DNA of 64,000 nt from positions 2,038,576-2,102,575 of the forward strand of contig NZ_CP048877.1 in NCBI RefSeq assembly GCF_011207455.1. The letters are read 5' to 3'. The stretch is from Thermosulfuriphilus ammonigenes. GTDB lineage: Bacteria; Desulfobacterota; Thermodesulfobacteria; Thermodesulfobacteriales; ST65. The position numbers were made by a program, and so were the translations under genes. Shown piece by piece: positions 51,190 to 61,169 of the stretch (its first letter is position 1; each line of letters opens with the position of its first letter). The notes under the pieces were generated by a model, which saw only the letters and a list, made by a program, of their open reading frames with translations, searched no databases and was not told the DNA's origin.

Positions 51190-52587
51190 TTAGAAGCCGT
51201 CTTCCTTGCTCGGGGCCGGTTCGCTTTTCAAGGGAAGAATGAAGTAGAAGTTGTTACCCAGGGGTTTGGGCTCGTAACCGACCACACCACCATGGACCTC
51301 GATGACCTTCTTGACAAAATGAAGGCCGTGCCCGGTGCCCGGTTCGTTTTCTATATTGGTGCCCCGGTAGCCTTCGTGGAAAATTTTCTCCACATCCTGG
51401 GGGGAGAGATGGGGGCCGGTGGTAAAGACATTGAATTTTATCCCTGGTTTCCCAGGGCCAAAGTAATCGGGGATAATTTCTCGACCGAAGGCCATAAACT
51501 TCACCTTGTGTCCCTGGTTTTCCACCTCCCGAGTATATTTTTCAGCGTTGGAGAAGAGATTGGCATAGACCTGAGAGAGAAGCCCCACATCCACAGCCAG
51601 GGGGATGTCCTCATCCTCAGGGATACCGCCCAGACGGTTGTCTATCTTAATGCCTCGTCGAAGCAGACGCTTCTCATAGCGTTCAAGCTGGGGGGCGATT
51701 ATCTCCTTGTAGAAGCGGCAGGGCCGCTTTCTAAGGACTAGCTCCCCCCTTTCGAAGTGATCCCGTCGCAGAAGGGTCTCCAGAAAAAGACTGGTGTTCT
51801 CATAGTGTTTTTCGATCTCTTTGATCTCTGTTTCTATTTGGCATCGGATGTTAAAGATCCCTGCGGCCAAACGCTTTATACGTTCAAGATTCGGCGGTTC
51901 AGAGGAGGAGAGTTCCTCTCTTAAGGCTGTCTCCAGCTCCCCCAGTCTCTTTAACTCTCGACGCAGGCGGTTGAAGAAGATTCGGTAGCGCAGGTTGGGC
52001 ACAATGACATTGTGCTCGATGTCTGCCACCAGATTGTTGATAAACCTTAAGTGACGAATGTTTTCGGCGGCCAGGATCTTGTTGTGAAGGTTGTAGCCGA
52101 TCCGATTGGCATATTTTTCAAAAAAAAGACGATCTTTGTCGTCCATCCTCTCCAGAGGAAAGGCCTCCAGGATCCCGATGACTTCCTCCTCCTGATGGAA
52201 GGGAAGCTTGGTGATCAGGCGGCGGTTCCCGCGAATGGGACAAAAGAGGGAACCATTTTTCTCGTAGGGGGTTTCCGAAAGACAGAGGGTCTTTGGAGCC
52301 ATGGTTCCCGGCGGCAGAAGCCCCTTTTGGCTGTCGGCCACCAGGTAGAGGCGCCCGTCTTTAGACAGGATATACAGACGACACTGGTAGCCCAAGAATT
52401 CTCGAGGAATGGTGACACAGATACGATAAAAGTTGTCTAAGGTTTCATACTCCTGGGCCAGATCAAAAAAGGCCCGCAGGGCCCGGCCCTGGACATGACT
52501 AAAGGAATATCTTTCGTAATCCCTGATTTTTTGTTTCACCCTTTGGACAATTGGTTCTAAGTCCTTGGTAGCGACTTCCTCACCCAT
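51190..52587 (-). CDS. soluble sensor histidine kinase
   Basis: A 465-residue kinase without transmembrane helices. Residues about 35-165 form a GAF-like sensor (FYRICVTIPREFLGYQCRLYIL). A dimerisation segment has LVADIEHNVIVPNL, whose His192 is the likely phosphoacceptor although the H-box is divergent. Coiled-coil helices (about 200-290) follow, and then the HATPase domain: N-box NLFSNAEKYT, G-box GTGHGLHFVKKVIE. No response regulator lies beside it, so its partner is elsewhere. In the PEP-CTERM context a PrsK-like role is conceivable, because PrsK partners control sigma-54 genes, but the link is speculative. Confidence 0.8.
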   Translation of the reverse strand: MGEEVATKDLEPIVQRVKQKIRDYERYSFSHVQGRALRAFFDLAQEYETLDNFYRICVTIPREFLGYQCRLYILSKDGRLYLVADSQKGLLPPGTMAPKTLCLSETPYEKNGSLFCPIRGNRRLITKLPFHQEEEVIGILEAFPLERMDDKDRLFFEKYANRIGYNLHNKILAAENIRHLRFINNLVADIEHNVIVPNLRYRIFFNRLRRELKRLGELETALREELSSSEPPNLERIKRLAAGIFNIRCQIETEIKEIEKHYENTSLFLETLLRRDHFERGELVLRKRPCRFYKEIIAPQLERYEKRLLRRGIKIDNRLGGIPEDEDIPLAVDVGLLSQVYANLFSNAEKYTREVENQGHKVKFMAFGREIIPDYFGPGKPGIKFNVFTTGPHLSPQDVEKIFHEGYRGTNIENEPGTGHGLHFVKKVIEVHGGVVGYEPKPLGNNFYFILPLKSEPAPSKEDGF

Positions 52588-52718
52588 TTGGCCTACCTGA
52601 TTAAGAGTTTGTCATGGACAAGGGTGCTTCCACCTCACGGAAAGCAACAGAATCTGGACCAAGTTTACTAAAACTTTCCTCGAGTGCAAAATCATTTCCT
52701 CCCGAGGATAGCACTCTC

Positions 52719-53741
52719 CTAAAGGATAAGCATGGCATCCCCGTATGAGAAGAAGCGATACCGCCGGGTGATGGCCTCCCGATAGGCGGCCAGAATCTTC
52801 TCTCTTCCGGCAAAGGCCGAGACTAAAACAAGGAGCGAGGAGCGGGGCAGATGAAAGTTGGTTATCAGATGGTCTACTATCTTAAAAGAGAATCCCGGAT
52901 AGATATAAAGATCGCACCAGCCCTTCATTGGTTCAAGCTGTCCGCTACGGCCGGCGTGCTCCAGGGCCCTTAAGGTGGTCGTCCCGCAAGCAAAGATGGC
53001 CCGCTTTTCCTGGCGGGCCAGGTTTATAAGGCGGGCTGTCTGGGGGCTTACTTCGATATATTCGGCGTGGATCTGGTGGTCCCTTATGTCCTCGACCTTC
53101 ATGGGCGCAAAGGTCCCGTAGCCTACGTGAAGGGTAATGCTGGTGATGATGATCCCCCTTTCCCTCAGCCTCAAGAGAAGCTCCTCGGAGAAGTGAAAGC
53201 CGGCGGTAGGGGCGGCTACAGCTCCCGGACGGCGGGCAAAAGGGGTCTGATACCGGAAGCGGTCTTCGGCAGTGTCCGGGCGCCGAATATAGGGCGGAAG
53301 AGGGACATGGCCTACGCGTTCAAGAACTTCGAGGAGATCTCCGGAGCCCTTAAGGATAACCTCTACTTGGCCATTTTTGCCAACAGCCGTAATCTCTGCC
53401 TCAAGCCCCTCTGGAAATATAAGTTTAAGACCTATCCGGGGCCTTTTTCCTCGAAAGAGGGCCGGGACGGGTCCGCTTTGCGGTAGCCTTAGAAGCAAAA
53501 GTTCCACCCGGCCACCACTTCTTTTGCGTCCGATAAGCCGGGCCGGAAAGACCCGGGTATCATTGACCACCAGAAGATCCCCAGGTCGAAAGTATCTTTC
53601 TATGTCCCCAAAGCGGCGGTGCTCGAGCCTTCCGCTGGCTCGATCGAGGACCAGGAGCCGGGATTCAGTCCGTTTTTGGGGAGGATACTGGGCAATGAGC
53701 TCCTGGGGGAGTTCGTAGTCGTAGTCCTTAAGGCGGAACAT
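52719..53741 (-). CDS. queA: S-adenosylmethionine:tRNA ribosyltransferase-isomerase QueA
   Basis: Moves the ribosyl part of SAM onto preQ1-modified tRNA, giving epoxyqueuosine, the step after those supplied by queDEC at the window start. The 340-residue protein opens with YDYELPQELIAQYP and RLLVLDR, has NDTRVFPARLIG, GRVELLLLR, and the family block APTAGFHFSEELL followed by TLHVGYGTF and ITNFHLPRSSLLVLVSAF. Complete and typical. It stands between the sensor kinase and a chemoreceptor gene; both neighbours are unrelated in function. Confidence 0.96.
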   Translation of the reverse strand: MFRLKDYDYELPQELIAQYPPQKRTESRLLVLDRASGRLEHRRFGDIERYFRPGDLLVVNDTRVFPARLIGRKRSGGRVELLLLRLPQSGPVPALFRGKRPRIGLKLIFPEGLEAEITAVGKNGQVEVILKGSGDLLEVLERVGHVPLPPYIRRPDTAEDRFRYQTPFARRPGAVAAPTAGFHFSEELLLRLRERGIIITSITLHVGYGTFAPMKVEDIRDHQIHAEYIEVSPQTARLINLARQEKRAIFACGTTTLRALEHAGRSGQLEPMKGWCDLYIYPGFSFKIVDHLITNFHLPRSSLLVLVSAFAGREKILAAYREAITRRYRFFSYGDAMLIL

Positions 53742-53786
53742 GGGCTTATTTTAAGAAGCCTTGGTAAAGGCTGGCAATGCCTGTAA

Positions 53787-53825
53787 GGATGGATGGAGCT
53801 CCCCTTTAGGGACCCCATCCAATCC
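53787..53825 (-). terminator. hairpin at the end of the chemoreceptor operon
   Basis: On the minus strand GGATTGGATGG pairs with CCATCCATCC (one bulge), enclosing an inner short stem. It lies immediately after the chemoreceptor stop codon. No strong T-run follows, so it may be a weak or factor-assisted terminator. Confidence 0.5.
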
Positions 53826-53826
53826 A

Positions 53827-55677
53827 TCAGACCTTAAGGCCAGTGACTGTTTCCTTTAATTTCTGAGATTCTCGGTGGAGGAGGCGGGCGCGTTCGGTAA
53901 GCTCCTGGGCCTCCTTTAGATTTTTGGCAGCCTCAGACTTTAAGAAGGCAATTCGCTCCTGAACGATCTCGGTGCTCCCTTGGCAACTCTGGACCTGACG
54001 ATTGATTTCCTGGTAAGTGGCGGTTTGTTCCTCTACGGCTGTGGCCACGGTATTGGCCGCATCCTGCATCCTGGAGGTGGCGGCTACGTTCTCGGCGACG
54101 CTGTTTACGGCGGCCCGGATGTCCTGGAGAATGGCCTCAATGATAGGGGCAATCTTTTCGGTGGCCTCGGCTGTCTGGCGGGCCAGCTCCTTGACTTCGC
54201 CGGCCACCACGGCAAAGCCTTTTCCGGCCTCCCCGGCCCGGGCGGCCTCAATGGTGGCGTTTAAGGCCAGAAGGCTGGTTTGATCGGCAATGGATCGAAT
54301 AAGCTCCACTACCGAGTGTATCTGTTGGGCCCGGCCACTTAACTGGTCGATGATCTCCTTGCTCTGGTTCATGCTTTCGGCCAATTTTTGGGCCTCTTCA
54401 GCCGCCAGGCCGGTATTTTCGGCGATCTCTCGGGTGGCCTGGGCCAGGTTGTCGATCATGGTGGCCGTCTCTCGCATAAATTCCACCAGGGCCTTGGTGT
54501 CTCCCAGGGCTTCCTCTGAGGCCTTAAGGGATCCTTGGGCCTCGCCCAGCATTTCTTTGGCCATAGAGTCGAGATCCCCGGCCGCCCCTCCCACCTCTTC
54601 GGCCGAGCCCTTAACCTCTCTTACCAGCGAGGTGATGTGATCCAGAAAGCGGTTAAAGCTGACGGCCAGCTGGGCCAACTCGTCTCGACCGTTGGTCTTC
54701 AGGCGCTGGGTGAGATCACCCCGGGACATCATCTGGAGGATCTCCACCAGGTTCTCTATAGGCTTTAGAATAGATCTAGTTAGAGCTGATCCCAAAAAGC
54801 CCAGGCAGAGAAGGCTAAGTGCCAATACCACCAAAGAAAAAGTCACCGTTTGGGCCACGATGTCCTGGCTTTCTTGAAGAAGGGCAGCGGTCCGAGAGCC
54901 TAGATCTTGAGAGCTTCCGCGCAGCAGGCCCTCAAGACGCTTAAGGTCGGCCATGACCTTCTTCTGGCTGCTGGCGACCTTTTTCTTTATGGCCATCACT
55001 GTGGCCGCGGCATCATCCAGGTCGTATAGAAGATCGGCCAGAGAGCGCAGAGGCCGGGCCTCGGAACTCGGAAGCGAAGCCGCCTTTTGGGAGACGCTCT
55101 GGACAGTTTTTTCCACCCTGGCTGACATCTGGCTAATATCTACAACCTTTGGGGAGTAAAGAATTTCAGCAGATAATTTATGATAAGCGGCAAAGGCGTT
55201 CAGGATCTCCCTCCAGAGTCTGAGGGCCTTTTCTGATCGGAGTTGTTCCTGCACTATTAGTGAACGATTGAGTATTTCTTGTTCCACATTGCGAAAGGCT
55301 TTTCTGTTTTCCTTAAGGGCTTCTATTCTTATTGAAAATACTTTTATCTCTTCTGCTATCTTCTTTATTTCTTTTTTGTTTCTTTTTGCTTCTATCTTTT
55401 TGAACTGCTCTTTGAATTTGTCGAGATAATCTTTCTCTCCTGTTTGCAAAAAAAGTGTCAGATTGGAATGAATGTCTCCGATAATTTTGGTGATTTCAAA
55501 GTTTGAGTTGCTCTCTTCTAATAAATCCTCGGCCGCCTTTTTTATTTCTAACCCTTTGCTGGAGACTTCTTTTAATTTTATCCAGTTTAAAGTAGTAAGT
55601 ATAATGAGAGCTAATCCTGCTATTATTAGTAAAGAAAATAGCCGAATTTTAACAGAATATCTTCTTAATGCTTCCAT
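53827..55677 (-). CDS. methyl-accepting chemotaxis protein with HAMP domain
   Basis: A 616-residue transmembrane receptor: N-terminal helix ([17 protein letters not shown]), periplasmic helical bundle (about 33-290), a second helix ([17 protein letters not shown]), a HAMP domain ([11 protein letters not shown]), and a long cytoplasmic coiled coil with the hairpin tip [20 protein letters not shown] that binds CheA and CheW. AGGAGATAAAA precedes the ATG at 55677; an earlier in-frame start would overlap the porin gene. Third gene of a cytochrome c, porin, receptor operon, which suggests that a redox or respiratory signal is sensed. Confidence 0.92.
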   Translation of the reverse strand: MEALRRYSVKIRLFSLLIIAGLALIILTTLNWIKLKEVSSKGLEIKKAAEDLLEESNSNFEITKIIGDIHSNLTLFLQTGEKDYLDKFKEQFKKIEAKRNKKEIKKIAEEIKVFSIRIEALKENRKAFRNVEQEILNRSLIVQEQLRSEKALRLWREILNAFAAYHKLSAEILYSPKVVDISQMSARVEKTVQSVSQKAASLPSSEARPLRSLADLLYDLDDAAATVMAIKKKVASSQKKVMADLKRLEGLLRGSSQDLGSRTAALLQESQDIVAQTVTFSLVVLALSLLCLGFLGSALTRSILKPIENLVEILQMMSRGDLTQRLKTNGRDELAQLAVSFNRFLDHITSLVREVKGSAEEVGGAAGDLDSMAKEMLGEAQGSLKASEEALGDTKALVEFMRETATMIDNLAQATREIAENTGLAAEEAQKLAESMNQSKEIIDQLSGRAQQIHSVVELIRSIADQTSLLALNATIEAARAGEAGKGFAVVAGEVKELARQTAEATEKIAPIIEAILQDIRAAVNSVAENVAATSRMQDAANTVATAVEEQTATYQEINRQVQSCQGSTEIVQERIAFLKSEAAKNLKEAQELTERARLLHRESQKLKETVTGLKV

Positions 55678-55688
55678 TTTTATCTCCT

Positions 55689-57146
55689 CTAGAAGCGGCA
55701 ATCTAACAGGAGATAAAAGTCTGTTAGTTCTTGATCGGTTTTTTGTGGCTCTCCAATGTGCCATCCGCTAAGGCTGTAGTCATAGTTTATGTATGTGTAT
55801 CCTGCCCGAAGGAAGAGATTTTTGTTGAAGGGTTGAATATAATAGAAGTCAAAAACATCGCCCCTTGAGGCAAGTTTGTTGTATATCTCTGTGCTACCCT
55901 GGGTAAAACTGAACCAGTATTTGCTCCCATGGTTGTACTCAAAGCCGATTTTGGGGTGATTGAGCCTGGCCCAGGGAAGGGTGTACCTGAACCCGGTATA
56001 GATGGCCCATCCGGTGCGATCCTTGTTCCCGTAGGTTGAAAGGAGCCCTACATTACCAAGGCCCACAGAAGAGAGGTTTACCCAGTTTCCATTGGCATCG
56101 CTCTTGTTAAGCCCCCAAGAAAAGAAGACGTCCAGTCCAGAGAAAAGCTGAGGAACCTGAACATGGAGGCCGAAGATTTGCATATCACCCAGGTTTTTCT
56201 GGGTATTGGTGGGAAGATCGACAAAATTCCACCCCTTAACCCAGCTCAGGACCAAAAGGCTCCTGGGCAGGCTTGGCAGCTCGGTCTCAAAAAAGAGCCC
56301 CAAGACGTTTAAGTCGTCCAGCCCCCGACGATCGTCAAGGTAGATATAAAAATCGTCATCTGACTGGTAGCCTTTCCCGTAGGCAATACGAAAACCGGCG
56401 TTCTTCCAGCCCAGATAGCGCTCGAGACCTATTGTGGCCACAACGCCGTCGGCCTCACCGTCAAAGAGAAGGGCCGGATAGGTGGACTGACGGACACGAT
56501 TTTCTTTGAATTCAAAGGGAGGGCCTTCGGTGGAGGGGTGCCGCCCAAAGGTCAGGGCCAAGGGCACCGGGGCCTGAGGGATGATCCAGTCCACATAGGC
56601 CCGATCAAGCTTGAGACTGGTGTTGTCAGGCACATGGGCCCGATTTGGATCAGAATACATGGTGATCCGATCGCTATCGGCCCAGTTTTTATAGACGGCC
56701 AGCCGGCCATGGAAGAGAAGGTTCGGCCGTATCTTGGCCTCCAGGTTGAGACGAAAGCGGTTACTCCAGTAGTTGTCGTTTACCCAGTCGCCCTTCTGTT
56801 GGGTGTTGGGGTCCAGATAGTCCCGCAGGCGATAGAAATCCACCCTGGTGCGGAGTTCGGCCCCCAGATTGATCTTATCCTTAAGGGTCTTGGTCTCCAC
56901 CTCGTCCAGGGTATCGTAAATCTCGGCAATGTCTTTCTCCATTCGCTTGGTCCGGGCTTCAAGTGACTGGCCTCCGGCCCGCTCTCTTTCCAGCTGTTCC
57001 ACGCGTTTCTGGAGGGTGTCCAGACGCTTTAAGATCTCCTTGTAGGCCTCAGCGGGAATGGTGACCATCTCCTGGGCCAGGGCTAAGTGGGCGGCTAAGG
57101 TGAGGCTCAAAAGGACTCCCAAAGTCAATATCATCCTCTTAACCAT
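55689..57146 (-). CDS. DUF3373-type outer-membrane porin-like protein
   Basis: A 485-residue protein: signal peptide ([18 protein letters not shown]), an N-terminal coiled coil (about 40-95, [20 protein letters not shown]), then an alternating beta-strand barrel with [20 protein letters not shown] and FYLLLDCRF at the end. The coiled coil followed by a barrel resembles DUF3373/porin families often found with multiheme or c-type cytochromes. It might give an electron-transfer cytochrome or substrate access across the outer membrane. It lies 17 nt after the cytochrome c gene and 11 nt before the chemoreceptor gene. Confidence 0.78.
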   Translation of the reverse strand: MVKRMILTLGVLLSLTLAAHLALAQEMVTIPAEAYKEILKRLDTLQKRVEQLERERAGGQSLEARTKRMEKDIAEIYDTLDEVETKTLKDKINLGAELRTRVDFYRLRDYLDPNTQQKGDWVNDNYWSNRFRLNLEAKIRPNLLFHGRLAVYKNWADSDRITMYSDPNRAHVPDNTSLKLDRAYVDWIIPQAPVPLALTFGRHPSTEGPPFEFKENRVRQSTYPALLFDGEADGVVATIGLERYLGWKNAGFRIAYGKGYQSDDDFYIYLDDRRGLDDLNVLGLFFETELPSLPRSLLVLSWVKGWNFVDLPTNTQKNLGDMQIFGLHVQVPQLFSGLDVFFSWGLNKSDANGNWVNLSSVGLGNVGLLSTYGNKDRTGWAIYTGFRYTLPWARLNHPKIGFEYNHGSKYWFSFTQGSTEIYNKLASRGDVFDFYYIQPFNKNLFLRAGYTYINYDYSLSGWHIGEPQKTDQELTDFYLLLDCRF

Positions 57147-57163
57147 GGACTCTCCTCCTTTCC

Positions 57164-57475
57164 TTACTTGGGGATGACCGCAGCCTCGGGCTGATCGCTG
57201 TCGGCGGCATGGCTTTCAAGATAGGAGACAATCTCCTGGAGTTCTTGAGGGGCGATCTTTGAGCTGAGGTCTACTGGATGACGCTGGCGGCGGAAGTATT
57301 TTTTCCAGACCAGGGCCGCTTTGTCGGCGGGATTAACCGGCGGGGCCTGGCCTCCTTTGCGGTGGCAGGAACCACACTTGGAAAGAAAAAGTTCCTGGCC
57401 TCCGGCAAAGGATGGTGAAAAAGACCAAAGACAAGACATGAACACCAAAACAGCGAGAAGGGGAACCCGTTTCAT
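57164..57475 (-). CDS. small periplasmic c-type cytochrome
   Basis: A 103-residue secreted protein (signal VPLLAVLVFMSCLWSF) with one heme-binding motif CGSCH (Cys34, Cys37, His38). Methionine is absent after the motif, so the distal axial ligand cannot be the usual Met. His66 (RRQRHPVD) is a candidate, or the heme is five-coordinate as in sensors. KKYFRRQRHPVDLSSKI is a recurring pattern in small cytochromes of anaerobes. First gene of the operon with the porin and chemoreceptor, so it may carry a redox signal to the receptor. Confidence 0.86.
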   Translation of the reverse strand: MKRVPLLAVLVFMSCLWSFSPSFAGGQELFLSKCGSCHRKGGQAPPVNPADKAALVWKKYFRRQRHPVDLSSKIAPQELQEIVSYLESHAADSDQPEAAVIPK

Positions 57476-57573
57476 AAAGCCTCCTTCGCTTCAGCTTTGT
57501 AAGGCCTTATCGGAGGACAAGTTGCGGTTCTTAAGTGAAATTTTTCTCTTTGCTGAAAGATGCAAAATTTCAT

Positions 57574-57602
57574 TTCAAAAATTGCTGCAAGCAATTTTTG
57601 AA
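57574..57602. terminator. AT-rich perfect 12-bp hairpin
   Basis: TTCAAAAATTGC pairs exactly with GCAATTTTTGAA around a 5-nt loop. It lies downstream of rsmE (minus strand, stop at 57651). On that strand a T-rich stretch follows, so it probably terminates the prmA-rsmE transcript. It may also serve the cytochrome operon as a regulator site. Confidence 0.5.
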
Positions 57603-57650
57603 CTTTGTCTGAAAAGAGCCCTGGAGGGATAAATTTTGACCAGGGAGGTG

Positions 57651-58385
57651 TTAAAGATCGAACTTGCTGGCGGCTACAGCTACGGCGGCCAGAGCCGCGG
57701 TCTCTGCCCGAAGGGTGGCCCGACTCAGACGGACGGAGAGATAGCCAAGAGTTTGGGCCAACTCCACCTCCTCCGGGCTAAAACCTCCTTCAGGGCCGAC
57801 TGCAAGGGTAAGGGGGGCGGAGTTAAGAGCTTCGGGCAGTCTTCTCTGTTCTTCTTTTTCATGGAGGATAAGGTTTGTAGCCGTTCGAAAATTCTTGAGG
57901 GCCTCTTTAAAAGGAAGAGGACCAATTATCTCCGGGAGGTGGAGTCGTCCGGACTGTTTGAGGGCCTCTATGGAGATGCGCTCAAGGGTTTTGAGCTTTT
58001 CCTTTCCAGGTCGGTGGACGATACTGTAGCGGCTCTGAAAGAGAACGATTCTGGTGGTTCCCAGTTCGGTGGCTTTCTGGACAAGCCAGCGAAGCCTTTC
58101 GCCTTTTATTAACCCCTGAAGGAGGGTAAGGGCCGGCGGCGGGGGGGCCTTGACCAGGCTTTTTATTCCCTCCACCAATACCCCTTTTTTGTCGATTTTT
58201 ATCACCCGGGCCAGCAGGAGCCCGCCCTTTCCATCAAGAAGCAAGATTTCCTGGCCCGCTCTGGCCCTGAGGACTCGAGCCAGGTGGTGGCCTTCTTCCG
58301 GGGAAAGCCAGAGTCTCTCTCCCGCCTGGGCCTGGGGGCAGAAGAGGCGCCTTAAGCCATCTTTCTGAGAACAAGAGCCGTCCAT
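57651..58385 (-). CDS. rsmE: 16S rRNA m3U1498 methyltransferase RsmE
   Basis: SPOUT-class SAM enzyme that methylates U1498 of 16S rRNA. The 244-residue protein has an N-terminal PUA-like part (EEGHHLARVLRARAGQEI) and the knot motifs LVQKATELGTTRIVLFQ, LAVGPEGGFSPEEVELA and RLSRATLRAETAALAAV. The gene overlaps prmA by 34 nt, the common arrangement for these two. Start in the overlap; a start downstream is possible but would cut the PUA part. Confidence 0.94.
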   Translation of the reverse strand: MDGSCSQKDGLRRLFCPQAQAGERLWLSPEEGHHLARVLRARAGQEILLLDGKGGLLLARVIKIDKKGVLVEGIKSLVKAPPPPALTLLQGLIKGERLRWLVQKATELGTTRIVLFQSRYSIVHRPGKEKLKTLERISIEALKQSGRLHLPEIIGPLPFKEALKNFRTATNLILHEKEEQRRLPEALNSAPLTLAVGPEGGFSPEEVELAQTLGYLSVRLSRATLRAETAALAAVAVAASKFDL

Positions 58386-59263
58386 TCTCCGAATTCTTTG
58401 TCGATTCTTTCCTCAAGGAGAAGAAAGTTATGCCTCCCGTAGGTCTCAACAAGCCCTTCTTTTTGCTCCTTAAGGATACCGGAGAGGATGGCCAGGCCCC
58501 CGGTCTTAAGGTGCCTAGCGATATCTGGAGCCAGGAGTTCTAGCTCATAGGCCCCGATGTTGGCCAGAACAAGATCAAAGAGATCGGCCAGCTGGAAAAT
58601 AGGGCTGGTGGTGATGGTCACCCGTCTGTGGACATCGTTTTTGAGGACATTATTCCGGGCCACCTCGGCGGCCTCTGGATCAATGTCTATTCCCACCACG
58701 GCCTTGGCCCCTAATTTGGCGGCGCAGATGGCCAGGATCCCGGTGCCGGTGCCCACATCCAGCACGTAGGGACAGAAGAGCCCTTTTTCAAAAAGCTCCT
58801 CCAGGATCTCTATTACTAAATAGGTTGAGGGGTGACTTCCGGTTCCGAAGGCCAGGCCCGGGTCTATCTCCACGACAATATCTTCCGGTCGGGGAATATA
58901 GACCTCCCAGGAAGGCTTAACGACTATCTTTTTGCCCAATCGGCGAGGGGCAAAGAGCTCTTTGAGACCCCTGGTCCAATCCTCCTCAAAAAGGAGCCGG
59001 GTTTCCACCGGCCATTTAAGAACTCCGGGAAAGGTCTCCTCGAGATCGGCCAAATAGCGTAGAAGCTGACCCAGAGACGAGGAGAGGACATCTTCTTCAC
59101 TAAAATAGGCCTTGATTCGCTCTCGCCAAGGTTCATCTCCGCTGTCCGGAGGCAGGGACTCCACCACTACCCCCCTGCCGGTGAGATTGCTTAAAAAGTA
59201 GCCCACGGCCTCGGCGGCCTCCTGGGGCACGGTAACTGCGGCTTCGATCCAGAGCTTTTTCAT
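58352..59263 (-). CDS. prmA: ribosomal protein L11 methyltransferase PrmA
   Basis: Trimethylates ribosomal protein L11. The 303-residue protein has the N-terminal substrate domain (about 1-90), DPGLAFGTGSHPSTYLVI, then the SAM-binding DVGTGTGILAICAAKLGA and NIGAYELELLAPDIARHL. Complete, with all class I methyltransferase motifs present. First gene of the prmA-rsmE pair. Confidence 0.94.
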   Translation of the reverse strand: MKKLWIEAAVTVPQEAAEAVGYFLSNLTGRGVVVESLPPDSGDEPWRERIKAYFSEEDVLSSSLGQLLRYLADLEETFPGVLKWPVETRLLFEEDWTRGLKELFAPRRLGKKIVVKPSWEVYIPRPEDIVVEIDPGLAFGTGSHPSTYLVIEILEELFEKGLFCPYVLDVGTGTGILAICAAKLGAKAVVGIDIDPEAAEVARNNVLKNDVHRRVTITTSPIFQLADLFDLVLANIGAYELELLAPDIARHLKTGGLAILSGILKEQKEGLVETYGRHNFLLLEERIDKEFGEWTALVLRKMA

Positions 59264-59577
59264 TGACTCAAGACCTCAGGTGATTCTTCAGACCTCAAGT
59301 TTGGCTTTTGATCCTGGAAACATCGTGCCTTCATGCCTTAGGGATAAGCCCCCGGAAAGGGAAGGAGCTGACGGCGATCTCGTGTAGCCGCCTGCAGCCT
59401 TACATTGTTTAAATATTGTTTAAGTCATTTTTTATAATTCAAAAATCAAAACTTACAAATATTAGTCAATAATTGTTTAATTTTTTCTAAAAAGTTAAAG
59501 CACAAAGCTAAACATTCAGTCAAGTTTAGAAAAGATCTAGACGATTCCTTAGTTATAAGTTTCTCAGGGAGGTGATT
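59264..59577. other. long intergenic region between prmA and a chemoreceptor gene
   Basis: A direct near-repeat AGACCTCA(A/G)GT occurs twice near 59270-59300, a GC-rich block lies at about 59327-59402, and a strongly AT-rich stretch follows (59403-59560) that ends with GGGAGGTG before the receptor ATG. No gene, tRNA or known riboswitch was recognised. Promoters for both flanking genes presumably lie here. Confidence 0.5.
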
Positions 59578-61110
59578 ATGCTCCAAAGATTCCTGAAAAA
59601 ACAACTGACCAGTCTTCCCCTGGAGATAAGGCTACTCGGGGCACTTATTTTAGCCTGTCTTCTTTCTCTAGCCGGCCTCTACTGGTCGAAAAACCTTTAT
59701 CTAGCCATTATCTTGGCCTTTATCTTCTCGGTAATTATCGTCTTTGGTTTGGTTAAAAAAGGGCTTTCCTCTCCCTTAAGGGAGACCCTTTCCATCCTTG
59801 AGGAGATAAACCGTGGTCACCTCCGAGAGATGGAGCCCCCTTTGGTGGCCAGGGAGGTCTATCTTCTTTCTCTGATGATCAACAATCTCGTCTATAGCAT
59901 GGGGCAGTTGGTCTTCACCCTCAAGACCCAGGGTGATTCTCTGGAGAAGGCCTCAGGCCATCTTCATCTGGTAAATGGAGAGATAAAAGCCGGGGTTCAA
60001 GAGGCGGATCAGGAGATGATGGAATTGGTAACCGCTTCCAGACAGGCCGCTGAAAGCCTTTCGGCCGTAGCCCGGGCCAGTGAGGAAATGGCCACCGCTA
60101 CGGCAGATATCGCCAAAAGCGTGGCCGAAGCGGCCCAGGTGACCACTAAGGCCCAGGAAAAGGCGGTGGTAACCAACGAACTGATAAAAAGATTGAGCAC
60201 CAGCTCAAAGAAGATCGGAGAGATTATTCAGGTGATCAACTCTATTGCTGAGCAGACCAACCTTCTGGCCCTAAACGCCACCATTGAGGCCGCCCGGGCC
60301 GGGGAGGCCGGAAAAGGCTTTGCCGTGGTCGCCGGCGAAGTCAAGGAGCTGGCCCGCCAGACGGCCAAGGCCACTGAGGAAATCGAGCACACCATCCGAA
60401 CCATTCAGAAGGATATTGGGCAGGCTGTGGCCTCGGTGGAGGAGATCACCCAGATTGTCCATCAGGTAAATGACCTCTCCAACACCATCGCCAGCGCCAC
60501 GGAGGAGCAGACAGCCACGGTCTCAGAGATTAAAGAGAGCATTACTCAGGGGGCTGAGGGGGTTCGAGAAATAGAAAAGCGGTCTGAGAATATGGCCCGG
60601 CGAATTAGGGCCTTCGCCGCCCTTACGGCCAAGCTCGACCTGGCCCGGGAGGTCATTGAGGATTTGGCTCAGGAAATACGGCTGGTGGCCAATCAGTACC
60701 GAATAAGTCCGGAAACGGTTCAGAGGGCCGAGGCCAATGCCCTGGGCCACCTTAAGCTGACTGGAATCCTCATGCAGCACTTTCAGTGGCGGGAGAAGGT
60801 TCTTCAGGCCATCCTCAAAGAGGAGATTCCTCAGGTAGAGACCAACCCCACCCGTTGTGCCCTGGGGCGCTGGCTCTCCCAGGCCGAGATAAAAGGCCAG
60901 GAAGAGAGAGAAATCATCGACCGTCTCGTTCCTGTCCACAGCCAGCTTCATCAATCAGTAGTTAAAATCCAGGAGGACCTTAAAGGGGGAGGGGGGCTTG
61001 AGGCGGCCCTGAAAAGGCTCCACCAGGAGATAAAGCCTTGTTTCGACCAGGTACTTCATCATCTTCGGGAGCTTATCGAGTTCTCTCGCAAGGGGGTCAC
61101 CTCCTCCTGA
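59578..61110 (+). CDS. chemoreceptor with C-terminal CZB zinc-binding domain
   Basis: A 510-residue methyl-accepting protein. Two adjacent hydrophobic helices ([18 protein letters not shown] and [18 protein letters not shown]) with almost no periplasmic loop mean it senses from inside. The signalling coiled coil carries [20 protein letters not shown]. The last 130 residues are a CZB domain: [21 protein letters not shown] and VHSQLHQSV supply the His-Cys-His-His zinc ligands. CZB receptors respond to zinc or oxidants such as hypochlorous acid. The ATG at 59578 follows GGGAGGTG; a GTG six bases earlier is also in frame. Confidence 0.93.
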   Translation: MLQRFLKKQLTSLPLEIRLLGALILACLLSLAGLYWSKNLYLAIILAFIFSVIIVFGLVKKGLSSPLRETLSILEEINRGHLREMEPPLVAREVYLLSLMINNLVYSMGQLVFTLKTQGDSLEKASGHLHLVNGEIKAGVQEADQEMMELVTASRQAAESLSAVARASEEMATATADIAKSVAEAAQVTTKAQEKAVVTNELIKRLSTSSKKIGEIIQVINSIAEQTNLLALNATIEAARAGEAGKGFAVVAGEVKELARQTAKATEEIEHTIRTIQKDIGQAVASVEEITQIVHQVNDLSNTIASATEEQTATVSEIKESITQGAEGVREIEKRSENMARRIRAFAALTAKLDLAREVIEDLAQEIRLVANQYRISPETVQRAEANALGHLKLTGILMQHFQWREKVLQAILKEEIPQVETNPTRCALGRWLSQAEIKGQEEREIIDRLVPVHSQLHQSVVKIQEDLKGGGGLEAALKRLHQEIKPCFDQVLHHLRELIEFSRKGVTSS

Positions 61111-61124
61111 TCTTGGTTGACATC

Positions 61125-61169
61125 TGATGCCTATCTTCCTAGGCTTAGGGGCCATGAAGATAGGCATCA
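61125..61169 (+). promoter_or_regulatory. 14-bp perfect hairpin over the GTPase start codon
   Basis: TGATGCCTATCTTC (61125-61138) is exactly complementary to 61156-61169, which spans the G of the ATG and codons 2-5 of the next gene. The start codon (61154-61156) lies at the loop-stem edge. Such a structure in the mRNA could block ribosome entry. The gene before it ends at 61110. Confidence 0.65.

Noticed and set aside
59327-59402. Cyclic di-GMP (GEMM) or other riboswitch
   Set aside because: The conserved core bases of GEMM-I and other classes I know are absent on both strands.
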